From: Nautilus pompilius
Lineage: Eukaryota > Mollusca > Cephalopoda > Nautilida > Nautilidae
Direction: 5' to 3'
Assembly (NCBI GenBank): GCA_018389105.1
Contig: JACATO010001130.1
Coordinates: 59,310 to 123,309, forward strand
DNA length: 64,000 nucleotides
The notes under the pieces are model-generated. The model had not been told where the DNA came from and ran no database searches. It was given only the letters and a program-made list of their open reading frames with translations. Made by a program: the position numbers and the translations under genes. Shown piece after piece: positions 9,691 to 21,027 of this stretch. The number at the start of each line of letters is the position of its first letter. Within the stretch, counting starts at the first letter, position 1.

Positions 9691-12211
9691 TTTTTTTTTT
9701 TTGTTTTTCTTTATTATAGTTTAATTATTGTAAGTAGGCAAACTTCTCCCCAGATAGGATCATGGCCATGATCTCGATTTCTAAAACAGTGGGTTACACT
9801 GTTTCTCAGGGATATTCCATGCAATCAACGTCAGGCGACTGAGACTTGTTTTCCTTTTTTTAATATTTATTCGCGATAAAACATCAGTAGGTTTGTTTGT
9901 TGTAACTCCTAAGAGTTGGAAAGTTGGGCAAATATGCTCCGCGTGGCTCTCGGTCGCTTGAGGAAGCTCCCGAGCCGGGGATAATTAAGATGTCTGAACT
10001 GGCAGCATCCTTTCTTGGCGTTTGTCCGTTGCTTTAGAAACATCGCAGTTACCTTCAGTTCTGCTGTTGAACCAGAGAAGTTACGTGTGTTTAAACTATG
10101 AACAAATATGGCGGTGGAAAAGGGAAACGTTTTACGGCTACCCGTCAAAAGGACTGAGATTCGATAAGCAGAAGGAGGCGTATTTTACCGATCGTGGTCA
10201 CTAGGTAGGACATCAGTGCGTGCCGTCGGTGTGCAACTGAAGCCGACTAAAAACATATATACCAACGCTTCGTTTCGTTGCCGAACATTTCCGGTTTTGT
10301 AGAAAACAGTTCGATAAAGTTACCGACGGTGACAAAACCTTCTGAATCTGCCGCCGACCTGGTGCTGACAGTAATCCGAATCTTAATTAAAGGTACCCAC
10401 AATTCAAAGCTACGAAAGCTGACTTCCGGAAACACTAAATGTAGGCTTAGGGGGCCCCCCAGTATGTGAAAGTACAGCTTCGGCCAGTCAACCTGACCCA
10501 CTCAGTAATTTTACACATTTTTGGTTTCGTAGCTTTGTTTTTAATGACTGTTTTCATTCTACCTGAGATTCTTTAAACTTGTGTCTTGTTAACGAGAGGT
10601 CTTCCAAAGCCTCCTTAACAACTATTGCCAATTTCCCCCTATTTCTTGGGTGACGTCTCGTAATATTTTCCCCATCACTACCCAACGTTTTCAACTGGAT
10701 ATTTAAATGCAGAGAAATTCCAGAAGACTATTTTCACTATATCGCCTTTTCTTGTGAAGCCAACACTTACCACCAGGATACAGAGTTTCTTAGCAGGTTC
10801 TGCGAAATCCTCTTTTTTCTTGAAAGATTCAAATGTTAATTTCTATTCAATGAATTCTTTTCGTAGAATTACCAAATTGCCTCTACCATTAGCAGAGAAG
10901 CAGGCCTAGATATCGGCATTTTCTGTATTCTCTGGGTTGGTGAAGTTATTTTAATTAAATTCTTCACTTGATTTGAGTTTCTCCTGACTTGCAAAGCGCC
11001 ACGAGTTAGAAAAAATTAAGTAAATTTCCATCTGCAAATATCACACTTTTCCTGTCTTCTACTTGTCAACTTCTGTATTTTTTTTTTACAAATTGAGAGT
11101 CTCCTTTGTATTGCGGAAAGTGCTGGGCTCTTTGATTGGGGAGTGTGATTTGAAGCCCTTTTGTCATAAAATACCTCGTAACAGATCTGTCCAATATCTT
11201 TGTGGCAATACTTTCTTTCAGTTTTTTTAGCTGATGTACTACTGAAGACAGACTTAGCTTTCTTCTGAAGCCCAACCGAAACTCGTTCTTCCCTCGATGT
11301 CACTCAGAAGAAGAAAAAAAAACTGTCCAGTTCTCTTAATTATGCCAGTAACTTTGCCAACAGCTCTTACTAAAGACAAAACTTCCAAACAACTCTCAGA
11401 ACGTGTTGGGATCAATCCGACCCGCAGCAGCAGCAGCGACCACTCGCACGTTTTCCATGCACTTGATGACGCTGACAGATGGATGGCTATTTCTACACGT
11501 GAAGAAGTTGTGGAGAAATCCCTAAAAAAAAAAAACTCTTGGATTTTTCTAAATGGGAAAGAAAAATTCTGCCAGTTTCCAGAACGTAACAGAAATATCA
11601 AAAATCATCTCAAAAATAATTTAAAATTTCAGGATGTTTTGGTTCAAGAAATTATTTGCTATTGTTGAAAAATGCGACAACTTCCGTGTCCCGATGTATC
11701 TGATTAGGAAAAACTTCATTGTTGAGGATTTATGTCTAACATGAAAGAAAGCCTGCTGCTACCGAACGGGCTGGACTGACTGTGCGTATACATTCCATCC
11801 ATTTACTCTTCCGCAGCTTTCTGCTAAAGTTGACCGTTATATCAACTTCCGGAATGCTGCATTGTGGTAGCGTTTTCTTAATTATTTAATACATCGTCTC
11901 AAATATAAAAGTAATCTGACAGGTCGAATCGTTAATGGCACAATTTTTTCTACAAATGAACTACCGATGTTTCCAAGCCAGAATAGTGAGGAATCACTCA
12001 CATGAAAGCGATAAATGAGTAATAAAAAAAAACCAATTTGTATAGCATTTGCTTCATATTTAAGGTTGCTCAGATACTGGGTCACGCCACCAAACATTAA
12101 AGCTGAATTTTTAAAGGGGAGATAACTTACTATATTTGTGGAAAAAATCTTTACAAATTTTGATAGTTCGCAAATGAATGTATTAGTATGTTTTTATTTT
12201 AAAACTCACAG
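9691..12211. other. Unannotated AT-rich stretch
   Basis: Holds a T-run near 9690-9700 and a YY1-like ATATGGCGG at ~10108. Open frames reach 123 codons (plus, 11297-11668) and 115 codons (minus, 11254-11601) over the same DNA. No domain is recognised in any of them. Confidence 0.45.
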
Positions 12212-12715
12212 ACTCTCTCTCTCTCTCTCTTCCCATCTCTCTCTCTCTCTCCATCTCTCTCTCTACTGACGTAATCTCACTCACCTCTCTCTCTTCCCAT
12301 CTCTCTCTCTACTGACGTCATCTTACTCACCTCTCCATCTCTATCTACTGACGTCATCTCACTCACCTCTCCATCTCTATCTACTGACGTCATCTCACTC
12401 ACCTCTCCATCTCTATCTACTGACGTCATCTCACTCACCTCTCTCTCTTCCCATCTCTCTCTCTACTGACGTCATCTCACTCACCTCTCTCTCTTCCCAT
12501 CTCTCTCCACTGACGTCATCTCACTCACCTCTCCATCTCTATCTACTGACGTCATCTCACTCACCTCTCCATCTCTATCTACTGACGTCATTCACTCCCT
12601 CTTCTCCCCTCTCTCTCTCTACTGACGTCATCTCACTCACCTCTCTCTCTCCCATCTCTCTCCACTGACGTCATCTCACTCACCTCTCCATCTCTCTACT
12701 GACGTCATCTCACTC

Positions 12716-12791
<76 letters not shown>
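12212..12791. repeat. CT-rich satellite array 2, TGACGTCATC core
   Basis: About twelve units. The best-preserved ones (12309-12440 and 12507-12600) have a 36-bp period of CTACTGACGTCATCTCACTC followed by ACCTCTCCATCTCTAT. A full CRE palindrome TGACGTCA is kept in nearly every unit; the first reads TGACGTAA. The array ends in ~70 bp of uninterrupted (TC)n at 12719-12791. Confidence 0.95.
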
Positions 12792-12793
<2 letters not shown>

Positions 12794-13538
12794 GATTCAT
12801 GAATTTCGCATTCAACTAAATTTGCAGTCGATTATTCAGGAAGTTTTTTTGTTTGTTTGTTTGTTACGTGTCCGTTTTCCGTCGCGCAGACCTAACACGG
12901 AAGTTCCATCTCGCTCCTGCAGATAGAGATCTGGCGCCTGGAACAGTTTTCGTAAAAAAAAACCGCATTCACATCGCGTCTTCCGCCTTTGACTGTCTTA
13001 GCAGCGGGCACCGGGAGGATTCTTAGTGTATAATTTCACCGCCAGGGATACTTTATCTGATTGGAGCAAAGTAATAAGCTGTGGAAAAGTTTTCAATTTG
13101 CTATACTTTTCCTTTGAAAAAAAAAATAATAAATAAGTAATTTAATGACGATTAGCTGGGAATGCAACGAGGAAAGGTGTTTCGAATTGGAAAGCTTTTC
13201 TGTTTTTTTTTTTTTTAAGCGCATTCACCGAAGACCGAGGCTCGATAAGAGTTAAAGCAGTTGTCGGGGAAATACGCAGGGGAACTAAACGATGGAACAC
13301 AAACCGTGCATTACCGACGGCCAGACAAACAGACAGACAGACCCACCAGGACGAGGGCGCAAACTGCCAAATAATACGCCGAAGTCGGATAAATGGCTTT
13401 CGCAGAAGTTGCCGACGCCTGAGCACGGAGATTTACTCGTCGGATGTTAGAGAGCGATCTCTCAGCAGCCGCTAGCGTCATTGGTCGGGGGGACCCGGAG
13501 ACACTCCCTCGGGTGAGAGTTGTTTCAGACCCGATTAC
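12792..13538. other. Unique DNA between satellite arrays 2 and 3
   Basis: A 747-bp spacer with a short (GTTT)n at ~12849-12864, A/T runs near 12955 and 13118, a T-run at 13204-13216 and (ACAG)n near 13329-13340. A 94-codon minus frame (13142-13426) is unrecognised. The spacer does not resemble the arrays on either side. Confidence 0.5.
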
Positions 13539-14664
13539 TCTCTCTCTCTCTGTATACTGACGTCATCTCTCTCACCTCTCTCTCTCTACTGACGTCATCT
13601 CTCTCACCTCTCTCTCTCTACTGACGTAATTCTCTCTCCATCTCTCTCTCTACTGACGTAATTCTCTCTCCATCTCTCACTCCCTACTGACGTCATCTCT
13701 CTCACCTCTCTCTCTCTACTGACGTAATTCTCTCTCCATCTCTCTCTCTACTGACGTCATCTCTCTTACCTCTCTCTCTACTGACGTCATCTCTCTCACC
13801 TCTCTCTCTCTACTGACGTAATTCTCTCTCCATCTCTCTCTCTCTACTGACGTCATTCTCTCTCCATCTCTCTCTACTGACGTCATCTCTCTCACCTCTC
13901 TCTCTCTACTGACGTAATTCTCTCTCCATCTCTCTCTCTCTACTGACGTCATCTCTCTCACCTCTCTCTCTCTACTGACGTCATCTCTCTCACCTCTCTC
14001 TCTACTGACGTAATTCTCTCTCCATCTCTCTCTCTCTACTGACGTCATATCTCTCACCTCTCTCTCTCTCTACTGACTTAATTCTCTCTCCATCTCTCTC
14101 CCTACTGACGTCATCTCACTCACCTCTCTCTCTTCCTATCTCTCTCTCCATCTCTCTCTCTACTGACGTCATCTCACTCACCTCTCTCTCTTCCCATCTC
14201 TCTCTCTACTGACGTCATATCTCTCACCTCTCTCTCTACTGACGTAATTCTCTCTCCATCTCTCTCTCTACTGACGTCATCTCTCTCACCTCTCTCTCTC
14301 TACTGACGTAATTCTCTCTCCATCTCTCTCTCTACTGACGTCATCTCTTTCACCTCTCTCTCTCTACTGACGTCATCTCTCTCACCTCTCTCTCTCTACT
14401 GACGTAATTCTCCCTCCATCTCTCTCTCTACTGACGTCATATCTCTCACCTCTCTCTCTACTGACGTCATATCTCTCACCTCTCTCTCTCTACTGACGTA
14501 ATTCTCTCTCCATCTCTCCCTCTCTACTGACGTCATCTCTCTCACCTCTCTCTCTCTCTCTACTGACGTAATTCTCTCTCCATCTCTCTCTCCCTACTGA
14601 CGTCATCTCTCTCACCTCTCTCTCTCTACTGACGTCATTCTCTCTCACCTCTCTCTCTCTCTCC
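13539..14664. repeat. CT-rich satellite array 3, alternating TGACGTCAT / TGACGTAAT
   Basis: About 30 units of ~32 bp. Two variants tend to alternate: CTACTGACGTCATCTCTCTC followed by ACC, and CTACTGACGTAATTCTCTC followed by CAT, giving a dimer period near 64 bp. The stretch 14100-14215 instead carries the CACTCACC/TTCCCATC spacer typical of array 2, showing exchange between or common ancestry of the two arrays. The core decays to TGACTTAAT once (~14074). Confidence 0.95.
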
Positions 14665-16250
14665 GTCATCAGGGATGATGAACGTCTGTCCGGGCAAACA
14701 CCCACCCACATGTGTTTTGTTTTGTTTTTTGTTTTTTTAAATATTAAATATAAAGAGAACGACAAAACCACGTGACCGCTCGGTCTAATGTTGTTATTTC
14801 GTTCGTCTTTAGGAGAAAGGCGTCCGCCAGAGGGCCGAGTCTGCCGAGGAGAGGCGAGGAGTCGGACAAGAAAACAAAGGGGACGGTTTTAGAATATCCG
14901 AGATTTTATTGAAGTAAAAGATGGGTGCTGAGGACAGGTGCTCTGTTCTTACAATACGAAGCTAATTTGCAGTAAACGCATCTGTTTTTCGATTGTTTAA
15001 AGTGGTCAGGCTGATCTTGAACAGCGATTATGGTTGCTGAGTTAGAGTTCGGTCTCTACTGATAAGGTGATAGGAGGCGGCTGCTTGTGTATACTGGCAT
15101 TATTTAACTTTCCTGCCCGTGCTCGCCCAGTAACGTAGTTTGAACCGGAAGCGATAGGTGGCCCTGTACCCCCCGCTAAGATTAATCGAAGACAGAAGTA
15201 AATCGCGTCTTTGTTTTTAATTTAACGCGGATGGCTTACCTTTGCGAACTGAAGTAGTGGTCCTAAAAGCTGCTGGCTGTCTGAGACTCTCGTCGTGTAT
15301 GAGAGGCGATGGAAATCATTACGTTTTTTTTTTCTTGATGAAGAAATAAAGAGAAATTTCGTCGGTTGGTCTGGGTGCTTGTGAGTCGGTTAAACTGGGG
15401 CCTCGCATTTCTGTTTGTTCGTTTCCACTGCCGGCAAAAGCAGCCGTATTACTGTCTTAAAATGTGGTTCCGAAAACGCGAGGAACTTCACCGTTTATTC
15501 TGGATGGACGGAAAGCAACTAATGACGTTTTTTAAAATCGCCACGGAGGAGCAAGCACCTGTTCGTCTTAGCCGAGGCCGCGGGCGGTGGGGGCGTGAAT
15601 GTGTACACACCTGTTGGCCTGCCTCCGAGACGGAGCTGACAGGTTGTTCCGTTTTTACTTTTTGTTTCAGAAAGATTGATGACGGTTTGCAAGTATCTAC
15701 ATCCACTCCAGTACTCCGGCCCCTGGTGTCTGGGTTTCAACTTAGACAAAACACATTCGCCACCTTTATTATCACTTCTGTTTTGTGTTGTTTTGTTGTT
15801 GTTGTTGTTGCTGCTGTTTCGTGTTTGTTTATTTATTTCTTTTCCTGTTTAAGAGAAAGGAAGCGAGGCGTTTATCCGGCACCTAATGTGGTCTCGCGTT
15901 CATTTCCGGTCCGGGTCTGGCATGCGCTTGGAGTTTCCTTCCGGTCGGACATCTCTCCGCGGTCGTTGCTTACTGCAGCGCTTCCGGAATGTTGGCACGC
16001 GCTTAATTGAATACACTCATTAGGTGTATTTAGCTAGGATAGAACTGTTAACTAAACTTTCCTCTAGGCTACGCTCTCGGGCAGCAGAGGACTGCGCTGG
16101 CCGAATCAATCGGCGTTTTAAAGTCGAGATAGCAGGAGAATTTCTATCCACACAGTTAACCCGATCGGATGGATAAATACGCTTTAGACCTTTTCTTTTA
16201 TTAGCCGTTTTGTATTGAATTAACCAGCATTTTTTTCTTGTTCTTTTTCA
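14665..16250. other. Unannotated stretch
   Basis: A 214-codon plus-strand frame (15366-16010) is the longest non-repeat frame here. It opens with TTG, includes a GTT-repeat Val run near 15795-15815 and matches no family I know, so I treat it as a chance frame. Nothing else is recognised. Confidence 0.4.
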
Positions 16251-16258
16251 GGAAGTAG

Positions 16259-16500
16259 GCAGCGCCGTCTAGCGTGCTCTTAGGTCTTCCTTAAAACAAA
16301 CAGAATGGCTTCAGAATCACTACTTTCGTGGACTTTGTTACGAAGAAGGCAGCGCCATTTAGACTGTAATTGGTCTGAAGCCCTCACGTGTTTCTACTAT
16401 ATAGCACAGATCGACTTTGTTATGAAAAATGCAGCGCCATCTAGCGTGCACGCATTTTAACGTTATACCTGCTTCCGGCGTATTTCGGCTATATAGCATA
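16259..16500. repeat. Degenerate ~85-bp tandem repeat with GCAGCGCCATCTAGCG motif
   Basis: Three copies start with GCAGCGCCGTCTAGCGTGC (16259), GCAGCGCCATTTAGACTGT (16349) and GCAGCGCCATCTAGCGTGC (16431), so the spacings are 90 and 82 bp. Copies 2 and 3 also share GACTTTGTTA upstream and CTATATAGCA downstream. The conserved block on the minus strand reads TAGATGGCGCTGC, resembling the CTCF core (12 of 14 in copy 3). Confidence 0.65.
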
Positions 16501-17236
16501 CATCGTCTGTGCCTTACATTATTAACAAATATATACTTATTATAAATAGAAGATGGGCCACGGTTGTTAAACGTAATCCGGGCCTGTCGCCAACCTTGTC
16601 CATAAATAATAGTTGTTGTTGCACCTCTTATTATAGCTGTGGCATTGTCTATCCGCACAACTTTTCTCTAGACATCTCGTTACCACAGTTTAAGAAATTT
16701 CGCACGCTTAACACAAATCCACAAGATTCTCGCCTTTCGGCTGAATTCAGCAACGATGTCTTTACCGGTTGGTACCTGTTCGCTCTTGTACTTTCCACTA
16801 ATAGCTCGAAGAAAGTACACAGTTTAATTGGCGCGCACATTTCACAGGATGCGCGCTATACCGTTTGTACTCTATAGTTTCTCGAAGACTCAGTAGCTCT
16901 TGCATGTGTTTCTAACGACACTTGTCTGGGCATCTTTACAAGACGTGTATCATAGTGACAAATTAACGAGCAGGTAATCCATTAATCAGATGAATCCTCT
17001 GACTGTTTCTTTTCTCTCCACTCCAGGTTTTCGCTCGAGGCAGTCTTACCCAGGGTTCCGGACAGACTCTGTTTCCGGTTAACGGGTATCACGTGGGTTC
17101 GTCCCTCCAATAATGGGTAGTAAACAACAGGCATTCACCTCTCCATAAGCGTACTATATATATATATAAACAAAATTATTATTCTATGTAGTAAGCCATT
17201 ATCGGATATCACTGCGAAATAATCGAGAAAATTCCG
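16501..17236. other. Unannotated stretch
   Basis: A 122-codon plus frame (16509-16877) and overlapping minus frames show no recognisable domain. (TA)n lies at 17155-17168. Nothing else seen. Confidence 0.45.
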
Positions 17237-17438
17237 AAACTTCGATCTGGTGAAAAATACACCAATCAATAATATGCCGCCACGTGTTCCTTTCGCTCTA
17301 GGTTCCCATGCCGATCTCCTCCGGTCATTCGCCAACTCCGACTGTCTCATTCTCGTGGCAAATGTCCGTCGATCGGACGAAGCGCGTGGCGCTGGCGGAA
17401 TATTATCGATTGGTGCATTTTATACCAGATCACAGTTT
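17237..17438. repeat. Foldback inverted repeat
   Basis: The reverse complement of 17237-17286 aligns with 17383-17438. Both contain GGCGG, then ATATTAT, then GATTGGTG, then ATTTT, then ACCAGATC, then AGTTT, with only scattered mismatches and a small gap. The arms are ~50 bp with ~96 bp between them. This could be a foldback or MITE-type element, or two oppositely inserted copies of one short repeat. No transposase or target duplication is visible. Confidence 0.65.
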
Positions 17439-18475
17439 TTACCCTGACACCGGAAACTATGGCGGCGAGATCCCGAGTGATGGACGGGGGGGGGTGGTTC
17501 TGGATAATCGGTCGTGGGAGAGCAGCAACGACTTTTCCGCGGAGTGAGCTGTTCCGATACCCGGATTCCTGGATGAAGTAGGTTCCACTGTACATTGAAT
17601 ACTGAGTGAGGCTCGCTAATAAAAAGACTATTTACTCCATGAAATACTATTTAATCCGTAACTGGAGACATTTTGTGAAACAATAACCTGGTAATTTCAT
17701 GAGAAGGTAAGTAAATGTAGACTTTATAGTGTTTCTTTTTTAGGACGCATGGGCCTCGACTTAGCTCTCTAGTGAAAGAAAACAAAGAAAGGCTTTGCAC
17801 GCACTATAGTTGTGCGTCATAGTTGTGCTAGATAATACCGATCTATGTACTATGGTGTCAACTTTTCCTTCCTTCTCCTCAGAAAAGATTAAAATAACAA
17901 CAACAACAACAACAAAAGGCTTTCTGCGAAGTGTCGTTATAAGAATATGGAATTATTTTATTTGAAGTATTAATTTGGGTTAAGCAAAATTAGCATTCAA
18001 ATCAAATCGTGAATAGTAGTGATTTAAGCTAAAACTGTGCGTACATTATCAGGTTCTTCTTCTTCAGTAAATGCCAACTAACGATAAACTTTACTGTTCA
18101 TTTTAAATATTAGTTGACATCCGTTGATAATAAAATAGTGGCTAGCCAGAGCAGATATAAGCTGCTGACGTATGTCCCTCTTTTATAACTGCTGCGTGTT
18201 CCATAAAATAGATTGCATGCTTGTAATAGTCAGTTACATTGGACGAATGGCCTACGGAACAGAAAGACCGACTTTACGTGCTGTGCACATGACATCTAAT
18301 ATGATAGACAGTAAAGATGCTCTTTGATTCCCCTAAAGAAATTATTAGAAACGTAATTCTTTTAAACCTTAACATAAAAGTAATGCGATTATTACCAGTC
18401 GGTTTCGAGGAGCCAATCACCATCAAGCTTTCACATTATACATACTTTTTGAGATAGTAGCTCTTTGATTGGTTG
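17439..18475. other. Unannotated AT-rich stretch
   Basis: Contains a short (AAC)n near 17898-17916. No genes or known elements recognised. Confidence 0.5.
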
Positions 18476-18603
18476 TCGTGCGAAGTGCTACAGGGTACTT
18501 GGACCAACATCCATCCCCCCAGTCATACACCGATAAGCTGTGAGGGAGCAGGAAAAGGTGCCACGTTCTGTATAATGCAGATGGCTCATATGCCAGCCAC
18601 TAA
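18476..18603 (+). pseudogene. Tc1-like transposase C-terminus, decayed copy 1
   Basis: Translation gives VLQGTWTNI, then after a small insertion and frameshift DKL*GSRKRC and YNADGSYASH followed by TAA (18601-18603). This is the C-terminal end of Tc1-family transposases, which classically read VLxxEWxxIPQ, then SMPRRCQAV, then AKGGxTxY and stop. An internal stop and a frameshift show it is dead. It is closely related to the fragment at 47792-48007. The rest of the element upstream (HTH and catalytic DDE) is not recognisable, so this is a 5'-truncated remnant. Confidence 0.75.
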
Positions 18604-19119
18604 TGTACTGTACAACGTATTTATTTTGCTTTCTGTTGTTTCTCTAGTGATGTATTGTTTATGTGTTATCTACCTCTCTCAGCTCCGGCTACTCATCACT
18701 TGTGCATACTCTGAGTGTGTTACCGTAATTACTTTCAGTACTGTGTACATACCAGAAAAACAATTTCAAAACGCGTTTCTCAAAATGAACTGTTCTTTCA
18801 CTTATTTTTTTTATTAATAACCACAAGTTTTTCCGGAGGGGGAACTGGAGTCTATTTCCTATAACCTTTAGTCCATTTCTATGTACGAACATATTTACTC
18901 CATCATTCTAAACAGCGGTTAAAAATCTTGGTGTTTTCATGATCTCTACAAACCATAATATCCTAGTATATTTAATACTCATCGTTTCGGTTTCCATGCT
19001 AAAGTTGCTGATCATAGATTATGAAATTTGTATATAAAAATAAATACAAAACCAGACTTATTTCTCTGTCACACAAAGTCGATATGACCGTAATCGTCCT
19101 TGACATCCTTTCCACTTAG
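18604..19119. other. Flank of the Tc1-like remnant and minisatellite
   Basis: AT-rich, nothing recognised. A pyrimidine tract ending CCACTTAG at 19119 could act as a splice acceptor for the downstream repeat exon. Confidence 0.4.
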
Positions 19120-19712
19120 GAACAAAGGCAGACCATAGGAAAGTGGTAGACACTATTGGTGACGTCAGACACACGCCATTGGCAGACATCGATGGTGACG
19201 TCAGTCACACCCCATTGGCAGACATCTATGGTGACGTCAGTCACACCCCATTGGCAGACATCGATGGTGACATCAGACACACGCCATTGGCAGACATCGA
19301 TGGTGACGTCAGACACCCGCCATTGGCAGACATCGATGGTGACGTGACACACACGCCATTGGCAGACATCGATGGTGACGTGAGACACACCCCATTGGCA
19401 GACATCGATGGTGACATCAGACACACGCCATTGGCAGACATCGATGATGACGTGAGACACACGCCATTAGCAGACATCGATGGTGACGTGACACACACGC
19501 CATTGGCAGACATCGATGGTGACGTGAGACACACGCCATTGGCAGACATCGATGGTGACGTGACACACACGCCATTGGCAGACATCGATGATGACGTGAG
19601 ACACACGCCATTGGCAGACATCGATGGTGACGTCAGACACCCGCCATTGGCAGACATCGATGGTGACGTCAGATACACGCCATTGGCAGACATCGATGTT
19701 GTCAAATTTTAG
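19120..19712 (+). CDS. Possible terminal exon encoding 12-residue repeats
   Basis: From the AG at 19118-19119, preceded by CCTTTCCACTT, the plus frame stays open to a TAG at 19710-19712 (~197 codons). It encodes ~15 repeats of a 12-residue unit DGDVRHTPLADI with substitutions V/I, R/S/T, G/D and T/P. There is no in-frame ATG, so it would have to be a spliced exon. Against coding: the minus strand is also open over the array (154 and 114 codons), as any stop-free array whose unit is a multiple of 3 will be. No protein family is recognised. Non-coding minisatellite remains at least as likely. Confidence 0.25.
19145..19697. repeat. 36-bp minisatellite containing TGACGTCA
   Basis: Fifteen CATCGATG-type junctions between 19187 and 19691 are spaced at exactly 36 bp with no indel (504 bp = 14 periods). 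The unit is CATCGATGGTGACGTCAGAC followed by ACACGCCATTGGCAGA. Most variation is in the TGACGTCA core (TGACATCA, TGACGTGA), in GGTGAC/GATGAC and in ACACACG/ACACCCG. The unit is not pyrimidine-rich and is unrelated to the CT satellites except for the core octamer. Confidence 0.97.
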
Positions 19713-21027
19713 TTAAAATCTTGAGAGATAGAAAACAAGATATCAAGTCACAGATTTTAACCATTTCTCCAGTTTACCAAGAAAAGCGGGAGAGAGAGGC
19801 GCGTGTCTTTAAAACCCTTCGTCTGGTATTAAATATCGTTTCTTCGGCGGAAGCGAGAAGAGAATCCCGTGTAACTCTCTCGCCGGTTCACACAAAGGGT
19901 TGACGTGATCTTCCTCATAGAGTCAGCTCGTGTGGTCCGGACTCCGGCTTGTTTACCAAAGCGAAACTTTGCGCGTGATTCCATTCGCTTCTTAGGAGAT
20001 AACCTGGAGGTTATTTCTACCGAACCTATGAGAATTTCCAACTTTTAGTTGTCTTCTATGTCGTTTTCAAAAAAAACTCAATTCCACTCGAGAGCGATAC
20101 ATTTTACACGTTTTCTTGGTGCTGGTCTCAGAATCTAACAAAACGACGAGAACACGAACGACATCCGTTCCAGGAGAATGGTAGTGGGTTAACAGGGTTT
20201 CCCTTTGACCTCAAAACTTGGACACGACTTTCTCGCCACCAGATGCCATGATAGCGACCTTTGCTCTCCGTTTCTCTGGTGACAGAATTACCAGATATAA
20301 TTACTGGAATTAATTAACGCATTATTTTATAAGATACAGTATCTCTATACCTTGGCTGCTATCTAATTTTTTTTTCCTCCTTTTGGACAATTACTGTCTA
20401 AGGTCTAAATCTCGTTTCATAAAATGAAAATAGTAATAAATTACTTTAGACTTCTATATGATTTTCAAAGCCAGTAGCAGCCATGTTAAAAATAGTCCCG
20501 GTGGCTTTGAATTAGTTCTCTGGCGTCGGATATGTCTAAACTTTTATTGCTCATTTACACCGGTTTTCAAAAGTTAAGCAGTAAAAAAAATGAAATTATT
20601 CCAAAAAATGGTTAAAGTTTTTTTCCACTAAATGTTACCGCAAACTCCTCTTCTACCAACAACTTTTATTAAAGGAATATGTACGTAAATGAGTTCTATT
20701 GGAAACATGAGAAAAGTGGAATTTGTTTTGAAGAGCATGGATACAAACGGTAGCCGTACTTTTTGCCAAAATTTTCTAAGAGGGAGCGATTTTAATAGGA
20801 TGGAGACCAACCATTAGAAACTCAGCTGACGGAATGGTTAAATGGGAATGTAAGTGTGCCTTTTCGGCTGTAGAGAGAATTTCAAGTGCATGGAATTAAT
20901 GTCTAATAGTTACGAAGTCGACGGGTCACAACCCTACCATGTGATCGCTAGGTGGCACCTTTGGCTCATCGAAGCAGGTCGCTTAGACATTTAATAATTG
21001 GACCTAAGGTCGCTGTACTGCTGTGTT
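19713..21027. other. Unannotated stretch
   Basis: A CTCF-like GCCACCAGATGCCA lies at 20236-20249. Its surroundings (ACCAGATGNC, then TTCTCTGGTGACAGAATTA) loosely resemble the SINE body at 9510-9570, which may indicate a diverged fragment. A second CTCF-like match lies at 20944-20957. No genes recognised. Confidence 0.4.

Noticed and set aside
15366..16010. 214-codon plus-strand open frame
   Set aside because: Non-ATG opening, a GTT-repeat Val run and no resemblance to known proteins; a few frames of this size are expected by chance in 64 kb read six ways with this composition.
19116..19705. Minus-strand frames of 154 and 114 codons in the 36-bp minisatellite
   Set aside because: Any stop-free unit with a length divisible by 3 is open in several frames; no acceptor or start supports the minus strand.
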